The notes under the pieces are model-generated. The model had not been told where the DNA came from, searched no databases, and saw only the letters and a list, made by a program, of their open reading frames with translations. Source: Bacteroides ovatus (GTDB lineage Bacteria; Bacteroidota; Bacteroidia; Bacteroidales; Bacteroidaceae). Taken from it: a DNA stretch of 64,000 nt. Position 1 is the stretch's first letter. The number at the start of each line of letters is the position of its first letter. The position numbers were made by a program, and so were the translations under genes. Of this stretch, positions 1-9,028 are shown piece by piece. The DNA lies in the NCBI RefSeq assembly GCF_001314995.1, contig NZ_CP012938.1:4836001-4900000 (forward strand), read 5' to 3'.

Positions 1-965
1 ATATTGCCTGTAACACCGATGTCGAATCTTAATACGTTGCGGAACGTGTTGCTATATCCGGCAGAGAATCCTCTTCTTGTATAAGAAGAATAGGGAGATA
101 CCAACTTTTGAGTAGCCTTGGTCCACTCACCGTTTATGTTGATGACTCCTTTATCGTTTCCTAAATCCAATCCTTTAGCAAATGAAACCTGTTCGGTGCG
201 AGGATTGATAGACAGCAATATGTTCCAGGGTGTTTTCCCTTTCCGGGTGTGAATCTTGACCATACCACTATTCAAGTCTCCATATTCTGCCGAAGGCACT
301 CCGGTGATGACTTCCACCGATTCAATATCTGCAACAGTGATATTCCGGGTATCCACTCCGCTCATATTGCCAAACGAACCATTGTTTCCAATACGAACTC
401 CATCCACTTCTACGGCTGTTCCAAATGCGGCATTGCCGGCTGTTGACCCTCCGTCGCGTAATGAGAAGATATTATTGGCGGTAAGATCCGGCACTTTAGT
501 CTTTCCTCCCGGAAGGAGAGCGGAGATATCGCTCACGTTGGATACCTGTAGATGCTCCAATGCATGATTTCCGATGGTGAGCGTCGTGTTTAATTCATTT
601 TTAGGTGCTTGTGCAGTAACGACTACATCATCCAGTGCAAGTGTATTTTCTTTGAGTATGATAGGAAGGTTATTGATATTGCTGCGCACATTTACGGGAA
701 TTGTTGCCGGTACATAACCCAAAAAAGAAACCTCCAGATTATATTTCCCTTCCTGTACTCCTTGTATCGTAAATTCTCCTTTCTGATTGGATACGGCCCA
801 CAAATAGGTACCTTTAATGAGAATAGAAGTACCAGGCAGGGGAGAATTCGTTTTTGCCTCGGTCACACGTCCCGAGATTGTATAGATGTTTGAATTAGCT
901 GCGGCCTCAAATAAATTGAAAAATAGTAGCCCCCAGAATGCTATATTAAAAAGACAATACTTCAT
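1..965 (-). CDS. TonB-dependent outer-membrane receptor, 5' part (runs off the window)
   Basis: The first about 321 residues of a receptor whose C-terminal barrel lies outside the window. Translating the minus strand from the ATG at 965 gives a signal peptide (MKYCLFNIAFWGLLFF), a carboxypeptidase-regulatory-like beta-sandwich (ISGRVTEAKTNSPLPGTSIL, with a GYVPATI end) at about residues 29-105, a VVVTAQAP TonB-box-like segment, then a plug domain (AVEVDGVRIGNNGSFG, VEVITGVPSAEYGD) at about 120-235. Such proteins import bulky substrates across the outer membrane using TonB energy. The plug lacks the SusC-typical NALQG-VAG stretch, and no SusD partner is visible, so I call it a generic receptor; a SusD could lie outside the window. 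Its substrate cannot be told. The family call is secure. Confidence 0.88.
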   Translation of the reverse strand, partial: MKYCLFNIAFWGLLFFNLFEAAANSNIYTISGRVTEAKTNSPLPGTSILIKGTYLWAVSNQKGEFTIQGVQEGKYNLEVSFLGYVPATIPVNVRSNINNLPIILKENTLALDDVVVTAQAPKNELNTTLTIGNHALEHLQVSNVSDISALLPGGKTKVPDLTANNIFSLRDGGSTAGNAAFGTAVEVDGVRIGNNGSFGNMSGVDTRNITVADIESVEVITGVPSAEYGDLNSGMVKIHTRKGKTPWNILLSINPRTEQVSFAKGLDLGNDKGVININGEWTKATQKLVSPYSSYTRRGFSAGYSNTFRNVLRFDIGVTGN

Positions 966-1041
966 AGATAAGTTTTGCGCAAAATTCGATAAAAAACGAG
1001 TTTGTATCAATCGCTATAAATAGTTATTTTGGCAAATCCTG

Positions 1042-1080
1042 ATACCTATAACTAGTGACTCGTTACCTACGAATAGGTAT
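1042..1080. promoter_or_regulatory. Short inverted repeat upstream of the TonB receptor
   Basis: ATACCTAT at 1042-1049 is mirrored by ATAGGTAT at 1073-1080, 77 to 115 bases upstream of the receptor start. It could be an operator half-site pair for an unidentified regulator. An 8-base match in AT-rich DNA can arise by chance. Confidence 0.25.
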
Positions 1081-1104
1081 TTTCCCTCTAATTGCAGCTT
1101 GGAG

Positions 1105-1153
1105 AATAAAAAACCGGCTTGCATTGCGATTACTATCACATTGCAAACCGGTT
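1105..1153 (-). terminator. Intrinsic terminator of asd
   Basis: AACCGG(C)TTGCA(T)TG at 1112-1126 pairs with CATTGCAAACCGGTT at 1139-1153, with two mispaired positions. Read on the minus strand the stem is followed by a T-run (complement of the A-run at 1108-1113). It lies just after the asd stop and separates asd from the TonB receptor gene on the same strand. Confidence 0.7.
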
Positions 1154-1205
1154 GATTTATTTGGCTTATCTATCATTGACCGGATATTATATCCAGTCTA
1201 TTGTA

Positions 1206-2213
1206 TTAGATATTTTTTACTTTAATCAGATATTCGGCAATCTGCACAGCATTCAGTGCAGCGCCTTTCTTGATCTGGTCACCTACAATCCAGAAAGTCA
1301 ATCCGTTTTCGTTTGTCAGGTCTTTGCGGATACGGCCTACGTATACCGGATCTTTACCTGCCAGGAACAGCGGCATCGGGTATTCTTTTTCGGCAGGATT
1401 GTCCTGCAGAACCAGACCTTCACCGTTAGCGAATGCTTCACGAGCCTCTTCTACGGAAATCGGACGTTCAGTTTCTACCCAAATACTTTCAGAGTGAGCA
1501 CGTAATGCAGGAACACGTACGCAAGTTGCGCTAACTTTTACGTCAGAATGCATGATCTTGCGTGTTTCATTATACATCTTCATCTCTTCTTTCGTATAAC
1601 CGTTTTCTGTAAACACGTCGATCTGCGGAATCAGGTTGAAAGCCAACTGATAGGCAAACTTCTCTACAGTCACAGGTTCGTTTGCCAATACCTGACGATA
1701 TTGTTCGTACAATTCGTCCATGGCAGCGGCACCCGCACCACTTGCTGCCTGATAGGTAGACACGTGCACGGTTTTTATATGAGAAAGCTTTTCGATGGCT
1801 TTCAGTGCAACTACCATCTGGATAGTCGTACAATTAGGGTTGGCGATAACGCCGCGCGGACGTTCCAATGCATCCTCTGCATTTACTTCAGGCACCACCA
1901 AAGGCACATCGGCATCCATACGGAAAGCGCTGGAGTTGTCGATCATCACAGCACCATACTTGGTAATTGTTTTCTCGAACTCCTTAGATGTTCCTGCACC
2001 GGCAGAAGTGAAAGCAATGTCTACCCCTTTAAAGTCATCGTTGTGTTGTAAGAGTTTCACCTCGATCTGTTTACCGCGGAAAGTATATGTTGTTCCGGCA
2101 CTACGTTTAGAACCGAACAAAACTAACTCGTCCATCGGGAAGTTTCTCTCATCGAGCACGCGCAGGAACTCTTGTCCTACGGCTCCGCTTACGCCAACAA
2201 TAGCTACTTTCAT
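1206..2213 (-). CDS. asd: Aspartate-semialdehyde dehydrogenase
   Basis: Cytoplasmic enzyme that reduces aspartyl-4-phosphate to aspartate semialdehyde with NADPH, the branch point to lysine/diaminopimelate, threonine and methionine. The 335-residue protein is full length for the family. The N-terminal nucleotide-binding loop reads [12 protein letters not shown] (residues 3-14). The active-site cysteine is C128 in the diagnostic ANPNCTT motif, and the substrate-binding YQAASGAG stretch follows. It is a single-gene unit with its own -7 box at 2284-2291 and a terminator downstream. No anomalies seen. Confidence 0.96.
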   Translation of the reverse strand: MKVAIVGVSGAVGQEFLRVLDERNFPMDELVLFGSKRSAGTTYTFRGKQIEVKLLQHNDDFKGVDIAFTSAGAGTSKEFEKTITKYGAVMIDNSSAFRMDADVPLVVPEVNAEDALERPRGVIANPNCTTIQMVVALKAIEKLSHIKTVHVSTYQAASGAGAAAMDELYEQYRQVLANEPVTVEKFAYQLAFNLIPQIDVFTENGYTKEEMKMYNETRKIMHSDVKVSATCVRVPALRAHSESIWVETERPISVEEAREAFANGEGLVLQDNPAEKEYPMPLFLAGKDPVYVGRIRKDLTNENGLTFWIVGDQIKKGAALNAVQIAEYLIKVKNI

Positions 2214-2283
2214 CTTTTTCTTTTGTTAAATTGTGAATATTGAATTTCTCTCCTTATCCTGTCGAATAGAAAAGATTTGGCTG

Positions 2284-2291
2284 CAAAATTA
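2284..2291 (-). promoter_or_regulatory. Bacteroides -7 box for asd
   Basis: The minus strand reads TAATTTTG, a full match to TAnnTTTG, about 70 bases upstream of the asd start. I see no clear TTTG -33 box at the expected distance. Confidence 0.5.
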
Positions 2292-2465
2292 TAACAATTT
2301 AGCATATAAACATCGATTTTGAGAGAAATATTTCAGTTTTTCGGCGGATTACTCATGCTTCCGTATAGTTGGACGTGGTTATTGGAGTGAAATGACCATT
2401 AGACATTCATTGGATTCTGCAAACTTTTTTGTTCCTTTGCAGAAAATTCCTAAAAAACACAGCCT

Positions 2466-4601
2466 ATGAACCTGTTTGATCTCAATTTAACGCTGCCGAT
2501 TTCTGATCCGACCTGGGTGTTCTTTTTGGTACTAATTATCATTCTTTTTGCTCCGATGATTTTGGGGCGTCTCCATATACCTCATATTATAGGCATGATT
2601 CTGGCGGGTGTGCTGATTGGCGAACACGGTTTTCATGTGCTCGACCGCGACAGTAGTTTTGAACTGTTTGGTAAAGTAGGACTCTATTACATCATGTTCC
2701 TTGCCGGTCTTGAGATGGATATGGAGGACTTTAAGAAGAACCGGACGAAAAGTTTCGTGTTCGGCTGGCTCACTTTTCTGATTCCTATGGCGTTGGGAAT
2801 ATGGAGTAGTATGAGTATGCTGGGATATGGTTTTCTCACGGCGGTGCTGTTGGCAAGTATGTATGCTTCCCATACCTTAATTGCTTATCCTATTATTAGC
2901 CGTTACGGATTGTCTCGTTTGCGCAGTGTCAATATCACCATTGGTGGTACTGCTGTCACCGTCACCCTTGCTTTGATTATTCTTGCCGTCATAGGAGGCA
3001 TGTTTAAGGGGACTGTCGATGGCTGGTTCTGGGTATTTCTTGTGGCAAAAGTGGCTTTCCTCGGATTCCTGATTGTATTCTTTTTCCCCCGTATCGGACG
3101 CTGGTTCTTCCGGAAGTACGATGACAGCGTGATGCAGTTTGTGTTTGTGCTGGCGATGGTTTTCCTCGGAGGAGGATTGATGGAATTTGTAGGAATGGAA
3201 GGAATCTTAGGAGCTTTCCTGGCGGGCTTGGTATTGAATCGCCTGATTCCTCATGTATCTCCTTTGATGAACCGGTTGGAATTTGTGGGAAATGCACTGT
3301 TTATTCCCTATTTTCTGATTGGTGTCGGAATGATTATTGATGTAAGAAGCCTGTTTACCGGAGGTGAAGCATTGAAAGTGGCTATTGTGATGACAGTGGT
3401 GGCAACCTTTAGTAAATGGCTGGCTGCCTGGATCACACAAAAGATCTATCGGATGCAGTCGAATGAACGGAGCATGATATTCGGTTTAAGTAATGCGCAG
3501 GCCGCAGCTACACTGGCAGCAGTGTTGATCGGTCATGAAATCATTATGGAGAATGGAGAACGGTTGCTGAATGATGATGTATTGAACGGTACGGTAGTGA
3601 TGATACTTTTCACTTGTGTCATCAGTTCTTTGGTAACCGAACGTTCGGCACGTCGTTTTGCTCTGGATGAAAATGTGCAGGCGGAAGAAGAAGCTAAGAA
3701 AGTAAATACGGAACAAATCTTGATTCCGGTGGCTAACCCGGAGACGATTGAAGATTTGATTAATCTGGCTTTAGTAATAAAGGATGCTAAGCAGAAAAAT
3801 GCATTGGTGGCATTGAACGTTATCAATGACAATAATAGTTCGGAGAAGAAAGAGCAGCAGGGTAAACGTAATCTGGAGAAGGCGGCTATGATTGCCGCTG
3901 CCGCTGATGTGCCTGTTACGATGGTGAGTCGCTATGACTTGAATATTGCTTCGGGGATTATCCATACAATCAAGGAGTATGAAGCTACGGATATTGTGAT
4001 CGGTCTGCACCGGAAAGCAAATATTGTCGACTCTTTCTTCGGACATCTGGCCGAAAGTCTGTTGAAAGGTACGCATCGTGAAGTGATGATTGCCAAATTC
4101 CTGATGCCTGTTAATACCCTGCGTCGAATCAATATTGCCGTTCCGCCAAAGGCTGAATATGAATCGGGATTCTCTAAATGGGTGGAACACTTCTGCCGTA
4201 TGGGAAGTATCCTGGGCTGTCGGGTGCATTTTTTTGCCAATGAGCGTACATTGATGCGTGTTCAGCAACTTGTGAAAAAGCGACATGCAGGTACTCCGAC
4301 GGAATTCTCCATATTGGAGGAGTGGGAGGATCTCTTGCTGTTGACAGGGCAGGTGAATTATGACCATTTATTGGTAGTTATCTCTGCCCGTCGCGGATCT
4401 ATCTCTTATGATCCCTCTTTTGAACGTCTCCCGGCACAATTAGGAAAATATTTCTCTAATAATAGTTTGATAATCCTGTATCCCGACCAGTTTGGCGAAC
4501 CGCAGGAAATTGTGTCATTCTCCGATCCTCGTGGACATAATGAGTCTCAACATTATGAGAAGGTCGGCAAATGGTTCTATAAATGGTTAAAGAAAAACTA
4601 A
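2466..4601 (+). CDS. CPA2-family Na+(K+)/H+ antiporter with cytoplasmic USP-like domain
   Basis: Inner-membrane monovalent cation/proton antiporter of 711 residues. Residues 1 to about 400 form a dozen or so hydrophobic segments with the CPA2 pattern (GRLHIPHIIGMILAGVLIG near the N-terminus, GAFLAGLVLN mid-protein). The remaining about 300 residues are soluble and resemble two universal-stress-protein-like modules (LALVIKDAKQKNALVALNV; ATDIVIGLHRKANIVDSFFG) rather than the TrkA-N nucleotide-binding domain of KefB/KefC. Its stop overlaps the next gene's ATG by one base (TAATG), so it is translationally coupled to tcdA. The transported ion cannot be decided from sequence. Confidence 0.88.
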   Translation: MNLFDLNLTLPISDPTWVFFLVLIIILFAPMILGRLHIPHIIGMILAGVLIGEHGFHVLDRDSSFELFGKVGLYYIMFLAGLEMDMEDFKKNRTKSFVFGWLTFLIPMALGIWSSMSMLGYGFLTAVLLASMYASHTLIAYPIISRYGLSRLRSVNITIGGTAVTVTLALIILAVIGGMFKGTVDGWFWVFLVAKVAFLGFLIVFFFPRIGRWFFRKYDDSVMQFVFVLAMVFLGGGLMEFVGMEGILGAFLAGLVLNRLIPHVSPLMNRLEFVGNALFIPYFLIGVGMIIDVRSLFTGGEALKVAIVMTVVATFSKWLAAWITQKIYRMQSNERSMIFGLSNAQAAATLAAVLIGHEIIMENGERLLNDDVLNGTVVMILFTCVISSLVTERSARRFALDENVQAEEEAKKVNTEQILIPVANPETIEDLINLALVIKDAKQKNALVALNVINDNNSSEKKEQQGKRNLEKAAMIAAAADVPVTMVSRYDLNIASGIIHTIKEYEATDIVIGLHRKANIVDSFFGHLAESLLKGTHREVMIAKFLMPVNTLRRINIAVPPKAEYESGFSKWVEHFCRMGSILGCRVHFFANERTLMRVQQLVKKRHAGTPTEFSILEEWEDLLLLTGQVNYDHLLVVISARRGSISYDPSFERLPAQLGKYFSNNSLIILYPDQFGEPQEIVSFSDPRGHNESQHYEKVGKWFYKWLKKN

Positions 4602-5317
4602 TGGAAAGATACGACTGGCAACAGAGAACGGAACTCCTGTTAGGAGAGGAAAAGATGGAACGCATCCGGAACGCGCACGTATTGGTCGTGGGACTGGGTG
4701 GAGTAGGTGCTTATGCCGCCGAGATGATTTGCCGTGCAGGTGTCGGGCGGATGACGATTGTAGATGCCGATACAGTGCAGCCTACTAATATGAATCGTCA
4801 GTTGCCGGCCATGCATTCCACGCTGGGGAGGACGAAAGCGGAAGTGTTGGCAGCCCGTTATAAAGATATAAATCCGGCGATTGAGCTGACTGTCCTTCCT
4901 GTTTACCTGAAGGATGAAAATATACCGGAACTGCTGGATGCCGATAAATATGATTTTATAGTAGATGCTATTGATACGATCAGTCCGAAATGCTTTCTGA
5001 TTTATGAAGCGATGAAACGTCGTATAAAGATAGTTTCCAGTATGGGAGCAGGGGCGAAGAGTGACATTACTCAGGTTCGTTTTGCCGATCTTTGGGAGAC
5101 GTATCATTGCGGTTTGAGTAAGGCTGTGCGAAAGCGTTTGCAGAAGATGGGAATGAAACGGAAACTTCCGGTGGTATTCAGTACGGAGCAAGCCGATCCG
5201 AAAGCGGTATTGCTGACGGAGGATGAACAGAATAAGAAATCGACATGTGGAACAGTTAGTTATATGCCGGCCGTGTTTGGGTGTTATCTGGCTGAATATG
5301 TCATTAAACGATTATAA
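4601..5317 (+). CDS. tcdA: tRNA threonylcarbamoyladenosine dehydratase (TcdA/CsdL, ThiF-E1 family)
   Basis: ATP-dependent E1-like enzyme that cyclises t6A37 of ANN-decoding tRNAs to ct6A. I place the start at 4601, where ATG overlaps the upstream stop; an in-frame ATG 18 bases earlier lies inside the antiporter gene. The protein begins [18 protein letters not shown]. It has the adenylation loop [15 protein letters not shown], the MNRQ motif (TNMNRQLPA) that binds [12 protein letters not shown], and the TcdA-type segment PVVFSTEQ followed by [14 protein letters not shown]. Length (about 238 residues) is normal. TcdA fits better than MoeB or ThiF because of the VVFSTE region and the lack of a MoaD/ThiS partner nearby. 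Confidence 0.9.
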   Translation: MERYDWQQRTELLLGEEKMERIRNAHVLVVGLGGVGAYAAEMICRAGVGRMTIVDADTVQPTNMNRQLPAMHSTLGRTKAEVLAARYKDINPAIELTVLPVYLKDENIPELLDADKYDFIVDAIDTISPKCFLIYEAMKRRIKIVSSMGAGAKSDITQVRFADLWETYHCGLSKAVRKRLQKMGMKRKLPVVFSTEQADPKAVLLTEDEQNKKSTCGTVSYMPAVFGCYLAEYVIKRL

Positions 5318-5324
5318 GGCTATT

Positions 5325-5981
5325 ATGATAAAACTAGAAGGGATTACGAAGAGTTTCGGCTCATTACAGGTGTTGAAAGGCATTGATCTGGAAATCAACA
5401 AAGGAGAAATTATTAGTATTGTAGGCCCGAGCGGTGCGGGTAAAACTACGTTATTGCAGATAATGGGCACTTTAGATGAACCGGACGCAGGTGTGGTACA
5501 GATTGACGGAACAGTGGTGAGTCGGATGAAGGAGAAAGAACTATCTGCATTTCGTAATAAGAATATTGGTTTTGTTTTCCAGTTTCACCAACTACTGCCG
5601 GAGTTCACGGCATTGGAAAATGTGATGATTCCCGCTTTAATCGCCGGGGTATCTTCGAAGGAGGCGCACGAACGCGCTATGAAGATTCTGGATTTTATGG
5701 GACTGGTTGACAGGGCTTCTCATAAACCGAATGAATTGTCGGGAGGCGAGAAACAACGGGTAGCGGTAGCGAGGGCTTTAATCAACGATCCGGCAGTTAT
5801 TCTGGCAGACGAACCATCCGGTAGTCTGGATACACATAATAAAGAAGATTTACATCAACTATTCTTCGATTTGAGAGACCGGCTGGGGCAGACTTTTGTC
5901 ATTGTGACGCATGACGAGGGGCTTGCCAAAATTACGGACCGGACCGTTCATATAGTGGATGGTATGATTAAAAAAGATTAA
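5325..5981 (+). CDS. lolD: ABC transporter ATPase, LolD-like
   Basis: A 218-residue ATP-binding subunit of the MacB/LolD type, which in lipoprotein-releasing systems powers extraction of outer-membrane lipoproteins. Walker A GPSGAGKT (residues 34-41), Q-loop [10 protein letters not shown], signature [15 protein letters not shown], Walker [13 protein letters not shown] and the switch histidine in VIVTHDE are all intact. I start at 5325 ([12 protein letters not shown]); an in-frame upstream ATG would push the gene into tcdA. It sits 7 bases after tcdA in the same operon and ends at a strong terminator. No permease gene is adjacent, so assignment to the Lol system rests on family resemblance only. 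Confidence 0.85.
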   Translation: MIKLEGITKSFGSLQVLKGIDLEINKGEIISIVGPSGAGKTTLLQIMGTLDEPDAGVVQIDGTVVSRMKEKELSAFRNKNIGFVFQFHQLLPEFTALENVMIPALIAGVSSKEAHERAMKILDFMGLVDRASHKPNELSGGEKQRVAVARALINDPAVILADEPSGSLDTHNKEDLHQLFFDLRDRLGQTFVIVTHDEGLAKITDRTVHIVDGMIKKD

Positions 5982-6120
5982 TTAGAGAACCTAATTTCTA
6001 AAAATGTATACCAAAAAGGTAGAGCCTTGCAAGTGTTCTATCTTTTAGCTATATATTTATAGTCGCTTCTCTACGGAAGTCTGTGAAGATGATAGTAGAG
6101 TGTTTGTTTTGTTTGTGTGT

Positions 6121-6162
6121 GATGCATTCTTGTCTGGTGTGATAGGAATGCATCTTTTTTTT
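6121..6162 (+). terminator. Intrinsic terminator after lolD
   Basis: GATGCATTC (6121-6129) pairs with GAATGCATC (6146-6154) and is followed directly by a run of eight or more T. It ends the antiporter-tcdA-lolD unit and lies just before the converging stop at 6164. Confidence 0.85.
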
Positions 6163-6163
6163 A

Positions 6164-7081
6164 TTAATTATAACAAATGTAGGGCTCTAGCCGTTCAAGA
6201 TCAATAGGAGTGAACTCCTCATAGAGAGATAATTGCTTCAGACTTTTTAAGAATCCTTTCTTTTTCCGATATTCTATGATAACCTTTGCTTGGTAGTAGT
6301 TTATGTATGGATGATGCATCATTCGTTCCATACCGGTTTTATTTACATTGATGCGGCGTGTCTGATGGGTGTCAATGGAAAACCACGGACGGAGTTTCTC
6401 TGCCTTTAGATGAATCTCCTGTAACTGCTCTATTCGGAAAAAGCCTCCCAGCCGTTCGCGGTAATTCACAATCATCCGGGCAATGCTGCTTCCGATTCCC
6501 GGAATCTTCTTCAGTTCGGTGGTATCTGCGGAGTTGAGGCTGATGATAGTTCCCGGGAGATATTTCACAAGGGTGTCCCGTTGTATGCTTGGTGTGGTTA
6601 ACAATCGTACCGTGTCTTTATTTGTCGAACTGAAATCTTCTGTAATTTGTATATAAGGACGAAGAGTCTGGTATTGTTCTTCCGTGAGTCCATATATCTT
6701 TCGGAAATCTTCCGGGTGGCGGAATTTACCTTGTTTATAGCGATAGTGCAGGATATTCTTTATCATCCAGGATGGTAACCCAAGCGAAAGAAAAGTAGTA
6801 GAGTCTGCGATGTTCGGATCGAACACCGCAAGTTTGATTTCCCTTTGAGGGGATGATTGAAAAGAATGACCGGACTTTTGGTGAGGTTGGGTTTCCCGGA
6901 GGGAGGAAATAAAGTCGTTGTATTCCTTATCGAACTTCTCGTTCTCTCTGCAGTCGGTATCTTCAGCGTGTGTGAAAAAGGAGAAGAGTTTAGGGGCGGC
7001 ATATACTCCTAAAATAAGAACGACAAGGACGATAATGCCTTGTCGTTCAGTTTTAGTATAATAAAGGAAGTCTTTCCACAT
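6164..7081 (-). CDS. Membrane-anchored helix-hairpin-helix protein (ComEA-like)
   Basis: A 305-residue protein with one N-terminal membrane span (IIVLVVLILGVYAAPKLFSF, about residues 15-34) and several helix-hairpin-helix modules outside it. The clearest is ISLNSADTTELKKIPGIG at about 180-200, the usual ComEA repeat; others are FDPNIADSTTFLSLGLPSWM (about 90-110) and RINVNKTGMERMMHHPYINY (about 235-255). Such modules bind DNA non-specifically. Its ATG overlaps the stop of the upstream symporter by one base, so the two are co-translated. ComEA-type proteins take up DNA in competent bacteria, but no other competence gene is here, so the role is unknown. Confidence 0.8.
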   Translation of the reverse strand: MWKDFLYYTKTERQGIIVLVVLILGVYAAPKLFSFFTHAEDTDCRENEKFDKEYNDFISSLRETQPHQKSGHSFQSSPQREIKLAVFDPNIADSTTFLSLGLPSWMIKNILHYRYKQGKFRHPEDFRKIYGLTEEQYQTLRPYIQITEDFSSTNKDTVRLLTTPSIQRDTLVKYLPGTIISLNSADTTELKKIPGIGSSIARMIVNYRERLGGFFRIEQLQEIHLKAEKLRPWFSIDTHQTRRINVNKTGMERMMHHPYINYYQAKVIIEYRKKKGFLKSLKQLSLYEEFTPIDLERLEPYICYN

Positions 7082-8451
7082 TATAGCTTGATTAATCCCA
7101 GTTCATTGATAAATATCAGTGAGATGGCGATTGGTGCCATATATTTTAATATAAAGATAATGAGTTTGTATACCGGTACCTTTAATGAACCGTCATTGGT
7201 AATCTCCGACCATACAATCTTCTTGTCCAGATACCATCCGGTAAAGAGGGAGATGCACAATCCGCCTAGTGGTAACATGATTTTAGCTGTAACAAAGTCG
7301 AAGAGGTCGAACATGCCCAGTCCGAAAACGGTAAATCCTTTCATGACTCCCAGTGATAATGAACAGAATATTCCGAGGAAGACACAACCGCCGGTGACTA
7401 ACCTTGCTGCTTTTCCACGGGAGAGGTTGAACTCCTCATGTAAATAAGCGGTTACTACTTCGTGCAAGGAAATAGTAGAAGTTAAAGCAGCCATTGCCAA
7501 CAACGCGTAGAACATGACAGAGAATATATATGCCAGTATGGGAACTCCGCTAAATGCCTGTTGGAATACATTAGGCAGGGTGATAAAGATCAGACTCGGA
7601 CCAGAATCAGGTTGTATGCCTACGGAAAAAGCTGCCGGGAAGATGATAAATCCGGCTAGTATCGCCACAAAGGTATCAATGATTCCTACGCTGAAAGCTG
7701 TTTTAGTCAGGTTGGTTTCTTTGCTGAAATAGGAGGCGTACGTGCAAAGGCATCCCATTCCCAAACTCAATGAGAAGAACGCCTGTCCCATGGCACTCAA
7801 AAATACATTTCCGTCCACTTTGCTAAAGTCGGGCTTGAGCAGGAATTCGATACCTGCACCGGCTCCCGGCAGAGTGACCGAACAAACAACCAGTATGAGG
7901 ATAATGATAAACAAGGTAGGCATCATGATCTTGGAGGACTTTTCGATTCCTTTTTCTACCCCTTTCACAATGATGAAATGAGTAATCAACAAGAATGCCA
8001 CCAACCATACAACCGGTCTCCATGGGCTGCTGGAGAATTGTTGAAAAGAGGATATGAACTCTCCGGAGGTTTTTCCGGCAAAGCCATTAGTAGCAGCTTC
8101 AAAAATATATTCGAGTGTCCATCCTGCTACTACAGCATAATAACTAAGTATCAGGAAGCCTGCCAATACCCCCATGCGTCCTACCCAACGCCAATGTGTT
8201 CCAGGTGCTAATTTCTGATACGCTCTAGCTGTGTTAGCTCTTGAACGGCGTCCTATCAGGAACTCGGCAATCATAATAGGCAATCCCAGAAGAAGAATGC
8301 AGCCTAAATAGATCAATATAAAAGCAGCGCCTCCATGGTTTCCTGTTTCATAGGGAAACCTCCATATATTACCCAATCCGACTGCAGAGCCGGCAGAAGC
8401 GAGTATGACTCCTAATTTACTGCCGAAGTTTGCTCTATCATTTTTTGCCAT
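7081..8451 (-). CDS. Sodium-dependent transporter, NSS (LeuT-type) family
   Basis: Inner-membrane Na+-coupled symporter for amino acids or similar amines, 456 residues, all hydrophobic with about eleven or twelve spans. The N-terminus carries the NSS hallmark GVILASAGSAVGLGNIWRFPYETGNH (residues 14-39), whose unwound TM1 forms the sodium and substrate site; the QAFFSLSLGMG stretch of TM6 is also present. The substrate cannot be assigned. It heads a two-gene unit with the ComEA-like protein. Its promoter is back-to-back with that of the divergent vanZ-like gene. Confidence 0.92.
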   Translation of the reverse strand: MAKNDRANFGSKLGVILASAGSAVGLGNIWRFPYETGNHGGAAFILIYLGCILLLGLPIMIAEFLIGRRSRANTARAYQKLAPGTHWRWVGRMGVLAGFLILSYYAVVAGWTLEYIFEAATNGFAGKTSGEFISSFQQFSSSPWRPVVWLVAFLLITHFIIVKGVEKGIEKSSKIMMPTLFIIILILVVCSVTLPGAGAGIEFLLKPDFSKVDGNVFLSAMGQAFFSLSLGMGCLCTYASYFSKETNLTKTAFSVGIIDTFVAILAGFIIFPAAFSVGIQPDSGPSLIFITLPNVFQQAFSGVPILAYIFSVMFYALLAMAALTSTISLHEVVTAYLHEEFNLSRGKAARLVTGGCVFLGIFCSLSLGVMKGFTVFGLGMFDLFDFVTAKIMLPLGGLCISLFTGWYLDKKIVWSEITNDGSLKVPVYKLIIFILKYMAPIAISLIFINELGLIKL

Positions 8452-8500
8452 AAATCTTGTTTTATCTTACAAATCGTTATAAAATATACGTTTTAGAGCG

Positions 8501-8508
8501 CAAATATA
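8501..8508 (-). promoter_or_regulatory. -7 box for the NSS symporter gene
   Basis: The minus strand reads TATATTTG, an exact TAnnTTTG match, about 50 bases upstream of the ATG. Its mirror image for the divergent gene lies only 12 bases away. Confidence 0.55.
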
Positions 8509-8520
8509 GAAAATGATACT

Positions 8521-8528
8521 TATATTTG
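8521..8528 (+). promoter_or_regulatory. -7 box for the vanZ-like gene
   Basis: TATATTTG matches TAnnTTTG exactly, 26 bases before the ATG at 8555. The leader is therefore very short. The box faces away from the symporter's identical box. Confidence 0.55.
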
Positions 8529-8554
8529 CACGAAAATTGTAATATTATTTAGAT

Positions 8555-8947
8555 ATGCTATCTTATATTAAGAAATATCCGATCTCGCTTTTTATCATTC
8601 TGACAGTGATTTATCTGTCGTTCTTTAAACCGCCTAAGACGGATTTAGATGAAATTCCCAACCTCGACAAACTGGTTCATGTTTGTATGTATTTTGGTAT
8701 GTCGGGAATGCTGTGGCTGGAATTTTTGCGTGCACATCGCAGAGACAATGCTCCGATGTGGCATGCATGGGTAGGCGCATTCCTTTGCCCTATACTTTTT
8801 AGTGGTTGTGTGGAATTACTGCAGGAATATTGCACTACTTACCGGGGTGGAGACTGGTTGGACTTTGCAGCTAATACTACGGGAGCGATTCTGGCTAGTT
8901 TAATAGCCTATTATGTCGTACGCCCCAGAATGATGAATAAGCAGTGA
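8555..8947 (+). CDS. VanZ-like membrane protein
   Basis: A small (130 residues) polytopic inner-membrane protein with four hydrophobic segments, belonging to the VanZ family. Family features are the early FFKPPKTDLDEIPNLDKLVHVCMYFGM stretch (a PxxDKxxH-like motif) and the SGCVELLQEYCTTYRGGDWLDFAANTTGA stretch, with a conserved acidic-rich segment and the D-x-x-AN-x-x-G motif. VanZ itself raises teicoplanin resistance, but most family members, including this short stand-alone form, have no known function. It is monocistronic and converges on murF. Confidence 0.8.
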   Translation: MLSYIKKYPISLFIILTVIYLSFFKPPKTDLDEIPNLDKLVHVCMYFGMSGMLWLEFLRAHRRDNAPMWHAWVGAFLCPILFSGCVELLQEYCTTYRGGDWLDFAANTTGAILASLIAYYVVRPRMMNKQ

Positions 8948-8958
8948 ATGAAAAATAG

Positions 8959-8996
8959 AAACGGTGAATAATGGTTGCATCCAATATTCACCGTTT
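8959..8996. terminator. Bidirectional hairpin between vanZ-like gene and murF
   Basis: AAACGGTGAATA (8959-8970) pairs with TATTCACCGTTT (8985-8996), a perfect 12-bp stem with a 14-base loop, between two converging genes. Its position fits a shared terminator. Confidence 0.65.
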
Positions 8997-9028
8997 ATCA
9001 TTTACTGTTCACTAGTTTATTTTTCCGT

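Noticed and set aside
249..893. Plus-strand small frames over the first kilobase
   Set aside because: They are shadows of the minus-strand TonB-dependent receptor, which reads through without interruption.
1..965. SusC of a polysaccharide locus
   Set aside because: The plug lacks SusC-typical motifs and no SusD is visible; with only a third of the protein present I keep the generic receptor call.
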